From assembly GCA_039654915.1 (NCBI GenBank), contig CM077597.1:74216001-74280000 (forward strand): a stretch of DNA of 64,000 nt, in the 5' to 3' direction. Every line of letters starts with the position of its first letter. Positions within the stretch are counted from its first letter, which is position 1. Positions 13,031-23,697 of this stretch are shown one piece after another. Source of the DNA: Aquilaria yunnanensis. Taxonomy: Eukaryota > Streptophyta > Magnoliopsida > Malvales > Thymelaeaceae. A model generated the notes under the pieces. That model saw only the letters and a list, made by a program, of their open reading frames with translations. It ran no database searches and was not told where the DNA came from. A program made the translations under genes and the position numbers.

Positions 13031-14608
13031 CAGCAGCAAAGCTTGCCTTGAGAGTACCCCCTTCTAGCCCATACCTCTTTATTTCCACCCCTCGGTATAC
13101 CAGTGGTATACATTGCATCCTTCCAGCCACCCCCTCCATTCTAGCTACATTTTCATCCTCCTCGTGACCCATCTAAAGGTCCATCCTCCTTCCCTCCGGC
13201 CGGCGGCTCATTCGACCCGATGACATGGGCGAGGATTAGTTAGGGGCGGATGTGTGATTCTTGAATGCCTCATTTCTATTCTCCACTTCCATTGGGGACA
13301 ATGTTGGTATTTAAGTTTGAAGGGGGGTAGGTTTGTTTGATAGTCATGCTTGATAATCCTTGTTGGTGTCATTATTCTTTGCTTTATCGTGTTTGTTGTT
13401 TGGCTAAGTCTAGGTTGTTTTTTTTTTTTTTTTTTGAGTTAGGATGATCTTGTTTCATCCATTTTGGGTGGCTTTCTCTTTCTTGCATATCATGCATTTA
13501 ATCCTTTAGGATGCATGTAGTAGCATATAGGTTGATTTCTTTTTGTCCTTTATTCTTTTATTGTCTTAGGGACTCAATGGAAACCATTGTTGCATATGAA
13601 TGAACTTGGTTTCTAGTTTTACTCTCTATAAAGTTTTGGTGAATTTGGAAGGTTAGTTTTGAAATTTTTGGTGGAATTTTCCTAATGAGATGTTTTGAGC
13701 CTTGAGTGATTTTGCTATGAACTTGTTCTTTCTTGAGATATGTATGCTATGTTTTGATCTAGAACTTGCCTGAGGACCCGTTCAAACCCATAGTTGTTGT
13801 ATGAAATTTTTTAGGCTCATTTGATTTCTCAGGATGAACTACTTTCCTAGATGGCTAACCTTGTTATACTTTCCCTTAATAAGCCCCTTTGTGCCTAAGC
13901 GCCTATTTCTTGGTTTTAACCTATACTTTGAGCTTTCATCGTCTTTGTATCCTCTCTTCCACCCAAGGTGGTAAGTATAAATCAAGGGCTTAGATGAGGG
14001 TGCATTTGTTTAAATGAGGATTTGGAATAAGAACAAGTTTGGGGGGGAGGAGGGTTTGGAGAAATGGATAGTACTTTTGAATAATTGTGGGCTTTTCGAG
14101 TTGGTTAAGTGGTGTGTTATGTTTGTGGACTATGGGCTTAGCGCTTTATTGGTGCATATGTTGGAGCCTTTGGTTTATACTTGCTCACCTCTTTAGCTCC
14201 ACTTAGAAAGCCTTTATTTGATTTCTTTTTCTTTCTTAGCCTGACCCCATTTCAACCATGGAAAAATCATTTGAGCTTTAAATTTCATACAACTCCCTTA
14301 GGGGAATTTAGTGGAAGAGGTTGGATCTTCTTGCAAGCTTATGGAAAGAAACATAGTATAAGTTTTATTTTGCATGGTGTAACTCCATTGGATAATTTGA
14401 GCATTTTGTTTTGGTAAGGGTGTGACCCCTCCAAGATCCCACCTTCAGTAGCAGAGCTTTTCCTTCCTTAATCACCATTTCTTCTTTTGAAGTTGAGCTA
14501 GTGGATCATTGAAGTTCATGTGTGGTGATTGGTTGACATTGTAGTTTCTATGTTTTGTTGTGTTTAGTTTTTCTAGGTTAGGCATGCTAGGGACTAGCTT
14601 AGGTTTAA
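13031..14608 (+). other. Athila 3' non-coding region
   Basis: No coding signal. It starts with the GGGACAATG...TAAGTTTGAAGGGGGG stretch typical after the Athila 3' ORF (about 13290-13326), and has a T tract (13411-13435) and a G-rich tract near 14040. Confidence 0.6.
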
Positions 14609-14621
14609 GTTAGGGGGAGTT
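14609..14621 (+). promoter_or_regulatory. Polypurine tract of Athila
   Basis: GTTAGGGGGAGTT abuts the TG of the 3' LTR, where plus-strand DNA synthesis would be primed. Confidence 0.75.
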
Positions 14622-16089
14622 TGCTAAGCGCATAATTTAGCGGTTAAAGTTGTTGACTTTTTGGAAACTTTGACCGTCCATTCCTTTCATTTCATCCTTT
14701 CTCTCTTAGTCTTTCTTGTTTTGATTTGCTTCCTGTAGGTGGAAATGTATTGCGGATGTGTCGGGTTGGAGAGGGATCAAGCGAAATAGAATTTGGATGT
14801 GCAAAAGTCAAGCTGAAGTAAGAGGCATTGGCGACTCATTGGCGACATTATGAACACTCTATCATTTTATGCATTTGTGGCGACACGTCGCCACAAACTC
14901 GACCCAGCTGGTGACATGTCGCCACGCACTCCCTTGTTTTATCAGCACCTCTTATTTTGATGGTCCCCGCATTTTCCCACCTGGTGAGCTGTCCTTAAAG
15001 TAGGGATTTCTATCTTTTTAGGATTTGGGAGCTAAGATAAGACAAGAAGAGAGCCCTTGGATATAAATTGCAAAAGGAAATGGGGCAGCCGAACACACCA
15101 ATTGCATACTCTTCTTCTTCTCATCTCTTGTTGGATAGCCACCATTGGAGCAATACTTGAAGCTTTAAGAAGGAGCCTAGGAGCCAAAGAAATTTAGGCA
15201 ACTAGGATCTATCTTGGGTTTCCTCTTCTCCTCTTTTATTTTTGTGAAGTTCTCATGGATTGCTGGATCATGGGTTTATTGTTGATTGATAGAATGGATA
15301 TTGAGTAGGTTTTTGTATCTCTCTAGGATGAAACTTCTATTATTTTCTATCTATGGTTTCTTGTTGATCTTTTATGGAAGTGGATCTCTTTATGTCACCT
15401 GTTCATGTGCCTAGTGCTTGTGTGATTTATTGGCCACTCCACGTACTCACAAATCCCACTTAGTTCTTGAGAAAGAAAGAAGAGGGATAGAAAAAAGGAA
15501 TAGGGTGTAATAGGTATTGTAGATTAGAGATAATCTATAGTCTCATTAGGTGTTTGAAAGGGGGTTATAGCCTAAACCACTTTGAGTTAAATCATAAGCT
15601 TGAGAAATGCCTTATTTGATCCTAGGTGAGCAAAGACTTAGCTTGAGAAAGTGGATTTTTGAACTTTAAACTCCCACACCACACAAGGGGGTAAATATCC
15701 TAGGGCTTCAATTGACTTGGATAGCAAGTAATAGGGTGGATTCTTAGGGAGGTAATTATCATACTTGAGCACTTAGTTTAGACTACCTTAGTAACTCTTG
15801 TATTTATTTAGTTTTCTATCTTAGAGATTACTAGTTAATTAGGCTGGTTATTCATTGTTCTTCACTCTCCATTCACACATTTACTCAATTGGTCTTTAGG
15901 TTTTATTTGTTTCCTTTATTTTTTCTCTTTCTCCCTTAATAGTTTAGGAGGTTGGGTAGCTAGGATTTAATTCTTGGTAGGATCATATTATCCTTTGGGA
16001 CGATACCCTTATTCACCTTTGCACACAATGAAATCGTATGCTTGCAAGTGAGTAGGGTTTACAAATTATAAGCTCTTGTTTTCATGATA
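14622..16089 (+). repeat. Athila 3' LTR
   Basis: Starts TGCTAAGC and ends CATGATA, 1468 bp, collinear with the 5' LTR with scattered substitutions and small indels. It holds a palindrome at 14879-14892 that is the reverse complement of the one at 3349-3362. ATAGT follows at 16090-16094. Confidence 0.93.
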
Positions 16090-16094
16090 ATAGT

Positions 16095-17990
16095 CTATGA
16101 ACTGAGGAAAGCAATCAACCCTAAACCTTAAATACCAGTAAATTTAGTAAACAACTTGTCATAGTATTTGTAGGAATGGAAACTTTCACAACTAGTTTGG
16201 AATATAAACATTCTAGGCCTTAGCATATTTCATAGCTAAGCTATCTCCTAGAGTATAAGTGAAAATCTCTGCTGATGGTGAAGAAGACCTGAGATGGTCT
16301 TTCTTTGTTAGTGGAGCATTGGGAGCCAAACATTAGGGCATCACAATAATGCTACAAGGCCCACAAGGGATGGAAACTTCCAAGTCCATCAAATTTGGAT
16401 CCTAAGTAACCAACAACGTTGCTGAATACGTTTCTTATCATAGGACTAGAGCTCCCTAGAAGCATAGGCATAAAAACCCCTTTGAGCTTGTAGCGATTCT
16501 GATTTTTTAGTTTGGCAACTGAAGGGGGAATCTGAGGTCACGGAGCTAAAGTAGAGAAAATATTTCAACCTCGTGAAAAAAGATAATGAAAAAATTTGAA
16601 AGTCATTGTCAAAAGAGTGCCCAGGTAAGAAAATGCTAGGGCATCTAATCTTTGGAATATGCTAAGGAGAGAATTACCCTAAGAGTTAACATGCTGCATC
16701 TGCTGAGTATAGAGGATGGGTGAAGAGCACCACTCTAGAGGTACTTGGCTGAAGGGAAGTTACCTGAAAACCCTTAGAAAGCATCAAAAGTTAAAAGAAG
16801 GAATGGCAGATATTCCTTCATCAGTAAATAATTATATCAACAAAGGTACTTTAGTCCTTTGCAAAAATGCATTGGAGAGGAAGATATGAAATCAATCCTA
16901 AAGGAAGCACATAAGGGAATATATGGATCCTACATCAAAATTGATGCCTTGGCTGAGGTAGTACTTGGATAAGGCTATTTTTGGCCAACATTAAGACAGA
17001 ATACACAAAGAATCGTTAAATACTATGATAAATGCCAAAAGCATGCATCCTTGTAGAAGGTTCCTTTTGAATTATAAACTTGGAAAACTACCCTTGCCCT
17101 TTAACTGTATGGGGAATAGACCTCATCGGCCTACACCTCACTGCCTCGGGATGGATGAATTATTGTGCAGTGGCTGTTGATTACTTCACAAAATGGATAG
17201 AGATGGAGTCGCTAGCAGCTATTTTGGCTAAAGAAATCCAAAAAATTGTTTGGAAAAATATCATTTTCAAGTTTGGATGCCCCTAGGTGCTAGTAGCCAA
17301 TAATGGAACACAGTTTGTTGATAAGGGTTTCTAAAAGTTTGCGATTAAATATGGAATCAAGATACACTGCACTCTATTAGCACATCCACAGAGCAATGGC
17401 CAAGTTGAGGTATTAAAACAAATAATCAAAGATGATCTAAGAAAGAGGCTAGGGGGAGGCCAATGAAAAATGGTCGGGGGAGCTACCAAGTGTGTTATGG
17501 AGTTATCATACAACTCCAAGGAAGGCTACCCAGGAGACTCCTTTCTCTCTCGCCTATGGAAGTGAAGCACTAATACTCGTTGAAAGTGGCCCACCCTTCC
17601 ACTAGAGTTCAATTGTATGATCAAACACTAAATGAAGTCAGGCTCAAAACTAAGCTTGACCCAATAGAAGAGCGTAAAGAAATAGTCAAACTCCATAGAA
17701 AAGCCTTCTAAGAAAGAATTGTAGGTGTAGCTAATCAAAAGGTAAGGTCGAAAGGAATCATTATGGGTGATATGGTACTTTAGAAAGCTGAGGTAGGACC
17801 TCAAAATCCTTCGCAGGGTGTATTTTGGGAAAATTGGGAAAGTCCTTACCTCGTTACCAAGGAGGCGAAAGTCGGAATCTTCAAACTCCAATATGTCTCC
17901 AGAATAGATTTGAAGAATACTTGGCATGCTGATTGCCTGAAAAATACTATGCATAAGCTTATTGAAGTACTTCTTAAGGTAAAAAATTGT
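16095..17990 (+). pseudogene. Tat RNase H (rest) and integrase, broken
   Basis: This continues the outer element. RNase H motifs appear near 16270-16450 (ADGEED, the decayed xDGSSxx; then VTNNVAEYV). Integrase follows: EAHKGIYGS with a zinc-finger pair near 16905-17045, then the core with WGIDLIGLHLTASG (17110-17150) and AVDYFTKWIEMESLA (about 17173-17217). The C-terminal part near 17780-17950 resembles the LRKAE...GxYxL...NAD...YY end of Tat integrase. Many stops. Confidence 0.82.
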
Positions 17991-18520
17991 ACATAAAAAG
18001 GTATTGAAGATCATTGTACTAGCTAATGATGTAATAGTTCTTTTTGAAAAATTCTGGCACTTAGAAAATTTCGCTTGCAACGAACTCTTGAATAAGAACG
18101 CCATAAATTCGGCAAAACTAATGAAAGAAAAATGAGGTGAAAGGCTAGATTTCCTAAAGTATTTGAACCAAGGTCAAAATATGAACTCGAAATCCAAAGT
18201 TGAAATATCGGCCTAAAAATGCAGCATTCAAAAATATGCAATGAGTGCAAAAGTGCATACTTGGAAGCATAGACTTAGATTCTCTAAGAAAAAACACCCA
18301 AATAATTGAGGATTCTCTAAGAAAAAACACCCAAATAATTAAGGTGCAAAATTAGTGTTTTGATGAAACGGCCAGAAATTAAAAGCCAAAACATCCCAAA
18401 AATGCTAAGTGTAAAGGAAGAGCAGAAGTAAAAGGTCAAAAGAAATACTTCATTTATATTGGTCAATGGCCGACGAGGTAAAAATAGGCAAAATTAAAAA
18501 AAGAAAAAAGAAAAAAAGGC
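17991..18520. other. Spacer between Tat pol and antisense ORF, with a 32-bp repeat
   Basis: No coding signal. GATTCTCTAAGAAAAAACAC and the bases after it occur twice in tandem (18279-18308 and 18311-18340), a 32-bp step. The minus-strand open frames here are readings of the decayed integrase end. Confidence 0.5.
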
Positions 18521-21042
18521 CTAAGCTTTTTTATTAGAAGCATTGGCACCATCTTCTTTGGTTTCCTTCTTATCTTCCTCCTCCTTCTCATCATCATCAT
18601 CATCATCTTATTCGGTGGGTGGAAGACCATTGGGTTTGCCTAAGTACTCATCCTTAGACCAATTAGAAGCAGGACCTTCAGGCCTTCAAAAAGTGTTAAG
18701 GAAAGAGAGTTTGAGATGGGATGCTGCTTCAAAACTTGATGTTTTGCAAAGAAAAAGCCATCATGCAAACCACTAATGGCAAGATTGGTCACTTTTTGGA
18801 GCTCTTTGCCCATCTATTTCTTTTCTCGTTCCAGCTTTTTGATCATCTTATTTGCTTCCCGAAGGGCTTGCTTTAAATCTTTCTTGTCCTTAGAAGACCT
18901 TTTTGGTTTTTTTTCAAGGTCATCATGGCTGACCTTGATCGAATCCCAGTCCAAGGACAAAAAAGCGAACTTCTGGTTGAGATCCTCCACCTTGGCTTTG
19001 GCCTCTTCTAAGAAAGCTTTAACCTTCTCGATGACATCCTTCTTCAGGTGCTCAAGTTCCTTCAATGTCCTTCAATTGGCTAAATTTGATGGCCATCTTA
19101 ACAAGGGCACTCTTAGCCTTGACCAGTTTTTTTGTTATCTAATTCCGGAAACTTGTCTACTTCATAGCAAAGTTGCGATAGTATCTGGAACTGACAAAGA
19201 ACTGTGAAAGTATAAAGAATGGTGGTTAACAAGAAGAAGACATGAATAAAAAAGAGAAGCTTAACCCATAAGGTGTAGGCCAGTGCCTTGGAGGCAAAAT
19301 TTGTAAGCGTGGAGGTTATTATCTCTTTATTTGGAAGCTTCTCGATAAGCTCCTAGAAAGTCGCATTCGTAGTGACTCCCCAAAAAATCTAGAGAATCAT
19401 CTTCCCTGAAACGTCATAGTAAAAAAAGGACATGTCTTCAGTGACATCCTAAATCGGCAACTTTAGCACCGCATCTTGGGGTAAGTAAGCATTCTGGGCC
19501 CATTGATGAGCCTTATGTTCGGCCACCCAGCCCAGCTTCAAAGTATCCATTGCATGATCATGCAAAAGTTCATTAATAGTGTCATTCCCCAACTAGTCCT
19601 CTATTATAGAAAATTATCAAAAAGGCCAAAAGAAATAAGGAAGTTGGGGATTGAACCTAGAACTTCGGTGGGAGGAAAAACCTTCTCGGCATCAATAGCA
19701 TCCACATCATCGATAAGGGGATCATCCACCTCATTGCCTTTCTTCTTATTCTTCTTCTTCTTCTTCTACTACTTTTCCTTCTTCAAACTCATTGAAGAAG
19801 GGGCAGCAAGATCCTCAACTTTTTCCCCCAAAACTGTAGCGAAGGTTCAAGGGCCTGGAGGGGGGGGAAGGGATTGGGACTTCTTTGTCCAGCTCCTCCT
19901 AGACTTCATCGGCAACCTTCTTGCTCTTTACGGTTGGCACTTCTTTCTTGATTTCCTTAGCTAACTTAAGAACCTGCATAGGGTCAACCTGAGCCTTATT
20001 AGGCTCAAGCCCATCGGTGCTCTTCTTCTTCTTCAGTTTCCTCTTCGAAAGCTTTTTGCCTTCCTCATTGTCCTTCTAAACTTTGGCCAAAAAAGGCCTT
20101 CTTGTAGAAGTTTACAAAAAAATCATCACCCATACTCGCATAAAGAAGGACAACAGTGTGAGTACTTGGGAAAAAAAACAAAAAGGAGAAAAGAAGCTTA
20201 TGGGTAATGAAAGCTGAATAACTAAGGTATTGCTGAAGTAGTTAGACCAAAATGGGTTTTTCTTTGTTGGCTGATGGAGAAGGCAAGTCTGGATTACACA
20301 AATGAGCTGTGTAAACCTTGGGTTCCCAAAAAAGCTCTTTGGTCATCAGATATCATTTGATTGGGAACGGATAAGGCTCATCCCCCTCATTCGGTTCTCC
20401 ATAATCCACTATGGCACTGAGTTTTGCATCGAGTTCTTGGAAACGCCCTCTAGTTGATCATCAAGAAGGATTGATGGATATTCCTTGTCTATCTTCAAAG
20501 GGCCTGACCACTACCTGCCCGATATTCCCCATGACTTCAACATTGACATAAAGAAGTGCTTTTTCTGCCAGTTGTGCCACCCATCTCGAGTGCCAAAACA
20601 AAAATTATACTTCTTACTCCTAATACCTTTAGGGAGCATGAAATAAAAGAAGCTCTTTAGTTGAGCCTGAAGCTTATAATACAGTATGAAGATGAAGAAG
20701 TAGAGCTCAACCTTGAGAACTTTTCACATGCAAAGATAAGCAATGAAGTAGGCATACGAGTTTGGCAAAAGTTGGTTCACTGATATTCCATGGAACTTGC
20801 GAAGTCCTTGATAACAACATAAGGGGGATATCAAAGCCCAACCTTCAATTATGTCTTGAACATAGTAATCTCCCCTGGCAGGCCCAGTAGCTCATCTTGT
20901 TCTTCTTCGGCACCCAAACTTCGGTAGTGGATGGGAAGAAATACTTCGTTTGTTACTTCTATACCTTTTTTGTAGTAGCACAGCTTGTATGGGAGTCAAG
21001 GGATTCCCAGTTACCTTTTGTCCCTACAACTATTTCGACCAT
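18521..21042 (-). pseudogene. Antisense ORF of the Tat element (aORF), broken
   Basis: A minus-strand coding region lying opposite to the element's own genes. Its start is ATG at 21042 (MVEIVVGTKGNWESLDSH) and its stop is at 18521-18523. The middle (about 20520-20650) reads YFMLPKGIRSKKYNF then DGWHNWQKKHFF, resembling the 'putative gypsy type transposon' domain known from Tat antisense ORFs. After it comes a Lys/Glu-rich coiled coil (18814-19065, heptad-like, LREANKMIKKLEREKK). The tail is very acidic, with a run of Asp from a GAT microsatellite near 18590-18607. Stops and shifts break the N-terminal half. Such ORFs are known in Tat elements; their role is unknown. Confidence 0.75.
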
Positions 21043-21683
21043 GGATCTACTTTGGTGGAAGAGAATAAGAAGAAGATAAAACCTGTTTTCCTCTAGGAAG
21101 CTAGCAAAAAAAAAAAAAAACCGTTGGAGTCGTTGGGGCTTCGTGAAAATGGATGTGCTAAGAAGAGACTTCCACCTGTGAATTTTCTAGAAGAAGAGAA
21201 CAGAAAGAACCTGAGAATAAAAAAGAGCAAAAGAAAGCAGAATGAAGAAGTGATGAGCTCTTTGAGGGGTATATATACAATTGAAGTGGAAACTCAATAG
21301 GCGCATTGAAGGCAACATGATCGATGACTAAAATGGCCTTCTAAGCTAGAGAAGCATGCCTAACAGGGCAGCACCAATCATTGATCGACACATGTACCTC
21401 GAAACCTGGATTGAGGTCATGTTTGCATCATGAGAATTTAACCAATGACTAATAGAGCAACATCATTTCGGCTGAATGAAAAGACATAACGGGCACTTCT
21501 AGGAAAACCAAATGTCATAAAGCCTTAGTATGTTGATAAGACATAATGGTAATTATAGGGAAGCCCAAACGCCATGAATATAAGCAAAAAATGGACTCAC
21601 TATTGGTACTGAAGTAAGATGATTATTCAAAAAATGATGCCTTCCTACACCAATAGTTGATGCCCTTACTAATCATTGGCCAT
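21043..21683. other. Non-coding stretch between antisense ORF and 3' LTR
   Basis: No coding signal seen. It holds an A tract (21107-21120) and the antisense TATA candidate. Confidence 0.5.
21270..21277 (-). promoter_or_regulatory. TATA box candidate for the antisense ORF
   Basis: TATATATA lies about 230 bp upstream of the antisense ATG, in an otherwise non-coding stretch, in a position to drive a minus-strand transcript. Confidence 0.45.
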
Positions 21684-21694
21684 GGAGGGGGGCA
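21684..21694 (+). promoter_or_regulatory. Polypurine tract of the Tat element
   Basis: GGAGGGGGGCA directly precedes the LTR start TGTGATGG. Confidence 0.7.
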
Positions 21695-22337
21695 TGTGAT
21701 GGCCAAAGGCCCATAGTCCTTAGAAACCCATCATAAAAGTAAGGCAAGCTTAGCCCCAAAAAGGCCCATCGGGCACTAAAGTAGCACCCGGCCAAATATA
21801 ATGTACCTCAGTTAGATAAGAAGGTACCTAGTGGAATACTAACCACTGAGGTACCTCATATCAACTGATATAGCCTATTCGGATGTGAAGGTACATTAGC
21901 TAGCAAGCCTAGAAGAACTTTGCAAGCCTCTAACAAGGCCGTTATGGCCATACCAAAAAGGACATGTGAGACACCCACCCTACATTTATCAAAACAGCTG
22001 GTTATAGAGGTTAGTTGGGATAAGCCGACCAATAACTCTAAATCCTAACCAGACACGTGGTTAGCTAAGCCAGGGGATTACCTTCATACTTTTATGCTAT
22101 GGACCCTATATAAAGAGTAAATTTCTTATGACTAAGGTAAGCCATCTTCTTTCACTCCTAAGAATACAACTCTTCACCATTGGTCTACCTTGAGCATTAG
22201 AGGATCTTTCCCTAAAAACACTCAGAAGGTCCCCATTGCCCCATTTTTTTACCTTTTAGGTTTGCATTGTTCCAAAGAGAGCCTCCTAATGAGCCTACCA
22301 TGATAGTCTCAGACTCCATTGGAAGCCTAGGACAACA
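21695..22337 (+). repeat. Tat 3' LTR
   Basis: Begins TGTGATGGCC after the purine tract and ends about 22337 (TAGGACAACA), roughly 643 bp. It has a TATATAAA box at 22107-22114. The right edge is inferred from a CA end and is less certain because the 5' LTR is not in the window. Confidence 0.7.
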
Positions 22338-22401
22338 AGTGCCAAAGCCAGCTGAATTTGACTCACTGCCTTATTTTACATAGCCCTCCATTCACTACTA
22401 T

Positions 22402-22602
22402 TCAAGTCCACTGGTTTTTCCTCCTTGAAAGTAACATCAAGCCACTGACAAGTATATCTTGCATTGTTGTTTTCCATAGTGAAAAATCTTTCTTCTTGTC
22501 AAAAAACTTTCTTGAATCACCCATGATTAGCAACATTGCTTTGATACCAATTTTTTGGTGCAAGATGATTAGTAAGAATGACACAAAAAAATTTAATGTC
22601 AT
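22402..22602 (-). pseudogene. Ty1/copia gag fragment
   Basis: The minus-strand translation has RKFFDKKKDFSLWKTTMQDI, the conserved start of copia gag (usually FDGxNFxxWKxxM). Nothing copia-like is seen on either side, so it is a scrap of about 200 bp. Confidence 0.6.
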
Positions 22603-23079
22603 TCACCCTTAATCTTGGGATATGTCCATGGGAAAAATTCTAAGATTTTTCTCTACAAAAAAAATAGCAGACTTGCAAAGAGAGATAAACTTATCTAGAT
22701 AAAAATTTTAGAGGTAAAGCACTAATTGAAATGAACTCAAAATAGTGGCATCAGGTGTTTCCTAAACATCCCCAAGATAATCTCTTTGAATCCCTTAGAC
22801 CTTTTTCATTATTGTTATCTTTCTTGGGCTAAATATATAAAACCATTGTTTTGAAATCAATAAAGTATTGTATTGAAATTCCAAGATATTCATTTATAAT
22901 AGTCAGCTATTGGTCTTCGACAAGTACCTTCAACTACAAAAAAATGACAAAAGTATACACCACAATTAGAGTGCACTACAATAGAATAGAGCAAATATGG
23001 CATCATCTAGCAATGGTTAAAATTGTTGCAACAAGAAATCATCACAAAAATGTTGTAGGCTACTGCTTTGACTAGTCAA
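22603..23079. other. Unassigned AT-rich stretch
   Basis: No recognisable coding or repeat signal. The short open frame at 22851-23075 has no feature I recognise. Confidence 0.4.
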
Positions 23080-23485
23080 AGGTCTGACACTTTGATGGTT
23101 AACTGATGATTTGTCTTGTAACCATTAATATCCTCAGATACTTGCAATGACATTGCTACAATTTTATTATGAAAATTATATCCATCACATTATCCACTGA
23201 CACAAAACCACTACTAAAGTATGACAACTATTTGTTGCTAATTTGTATGTCATCGCTACATCATTCACTACTAACTTACTAGCAACGAATGTCGTCTCTA
23301 GTTAGGGATAGTTGGCCATTGTTAATATATAAACTAGTGACAATGAGCTGTCACTAATCTCAATGTTGGCTTAGTGATGGCTTGTGATGGCTTGCCATCA
23401 CTAACTTTGACACGGTCAACCGTCACTACTATTAGCAATGACTAGTCGTAAGTAATCTTTTAGCAATAGTTAATCATCATTAATT
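23080..23485. mobile_element. CACTA-like subterminal repeat remnant
   Basis: Dense short motifs of the CACTA/TTAGTGAC/GTCACTA type in both orientations (for example TAGTGACAATGAGCTGTCACT at about 23335-23355, TTAGTGATGGC, CCATCACTAAC, GTCACTACTA). Such clusters are typical of the subterminal regions of CACTA transposons. No transposase and no clean terminal repeat are seen. Confidence 0.5.
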
Positions 23486-23697
23486 AAGGATCTTTTTTTC
23501 CCTTCTCCTTCTTAATTCTTCTAATTAACATAGTATGTAGTCCTTAAAATTTTGACACTCATATCACAACAACAAACTATGTATATCCCTAAATACTTAC
23601 TAGAACATCAAGTTGAATAATAGTCAAAATACATTAACCACCTAGTCAATATCTCAAACAAATATAGTTCAGACAATAAGTTAATAGCACATAGTCG

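Larger units (their letters stand above)
3088..16089 (+). mobile_element. Athila-lineage Ty3/gypsy retrotransposon, structurally complete
   Basis: A 13.0-kb element with LTRs at 3088-4564 and 14622-16089, flanked by identical 5-bp duplications. Downstream of the 5' LTR lies a primer-binding site resembling the tRNA-Asp-type site usual for Athila. Then come gag, protease, RT, RNase H and integrase on one strand, a long non-coding stretch, an Athila 3' ORF, more non-coding sequence and a purine tract before the 3' LTR. All coding regions carry stops or frameshifts, and part of the integrase core appears to be missing. It lies inside the RNase H region of an older Tat element. Confidence 0.93.
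1..22337 (+). mobile_element. Tat-lineage Ty3/gypsy retrotransposon, decayed, split by Athila
   Basis: This element enters from the left edge inside gag and ends in a 3' LTR at 21695-22337; its 5' LTR is outside the window. The order is gag, protease, RT and RNase H on the + strand (1-3087), a 13-kb Athila insertion, then the rest of RNase H and integrase (16095 to about 17960), an antisense ORF (minus), a purine tract and the LTR. Stops and frameshifts are dense throughout, so it is long dead. When the insert and one copy of the ATAGT duplication are taken out, the coding frame is continuous across 3087/16095. Gene order plus the antisense ORF is characteristic of the Tat lineage. Confidence 0.87.

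Noticed and set aside
18543..19207. Plus-strand Ser-rich and Leu-rich open frames
   Set aside because: They are the complement of the acidic tail and coiled coil of the antisense ORF.
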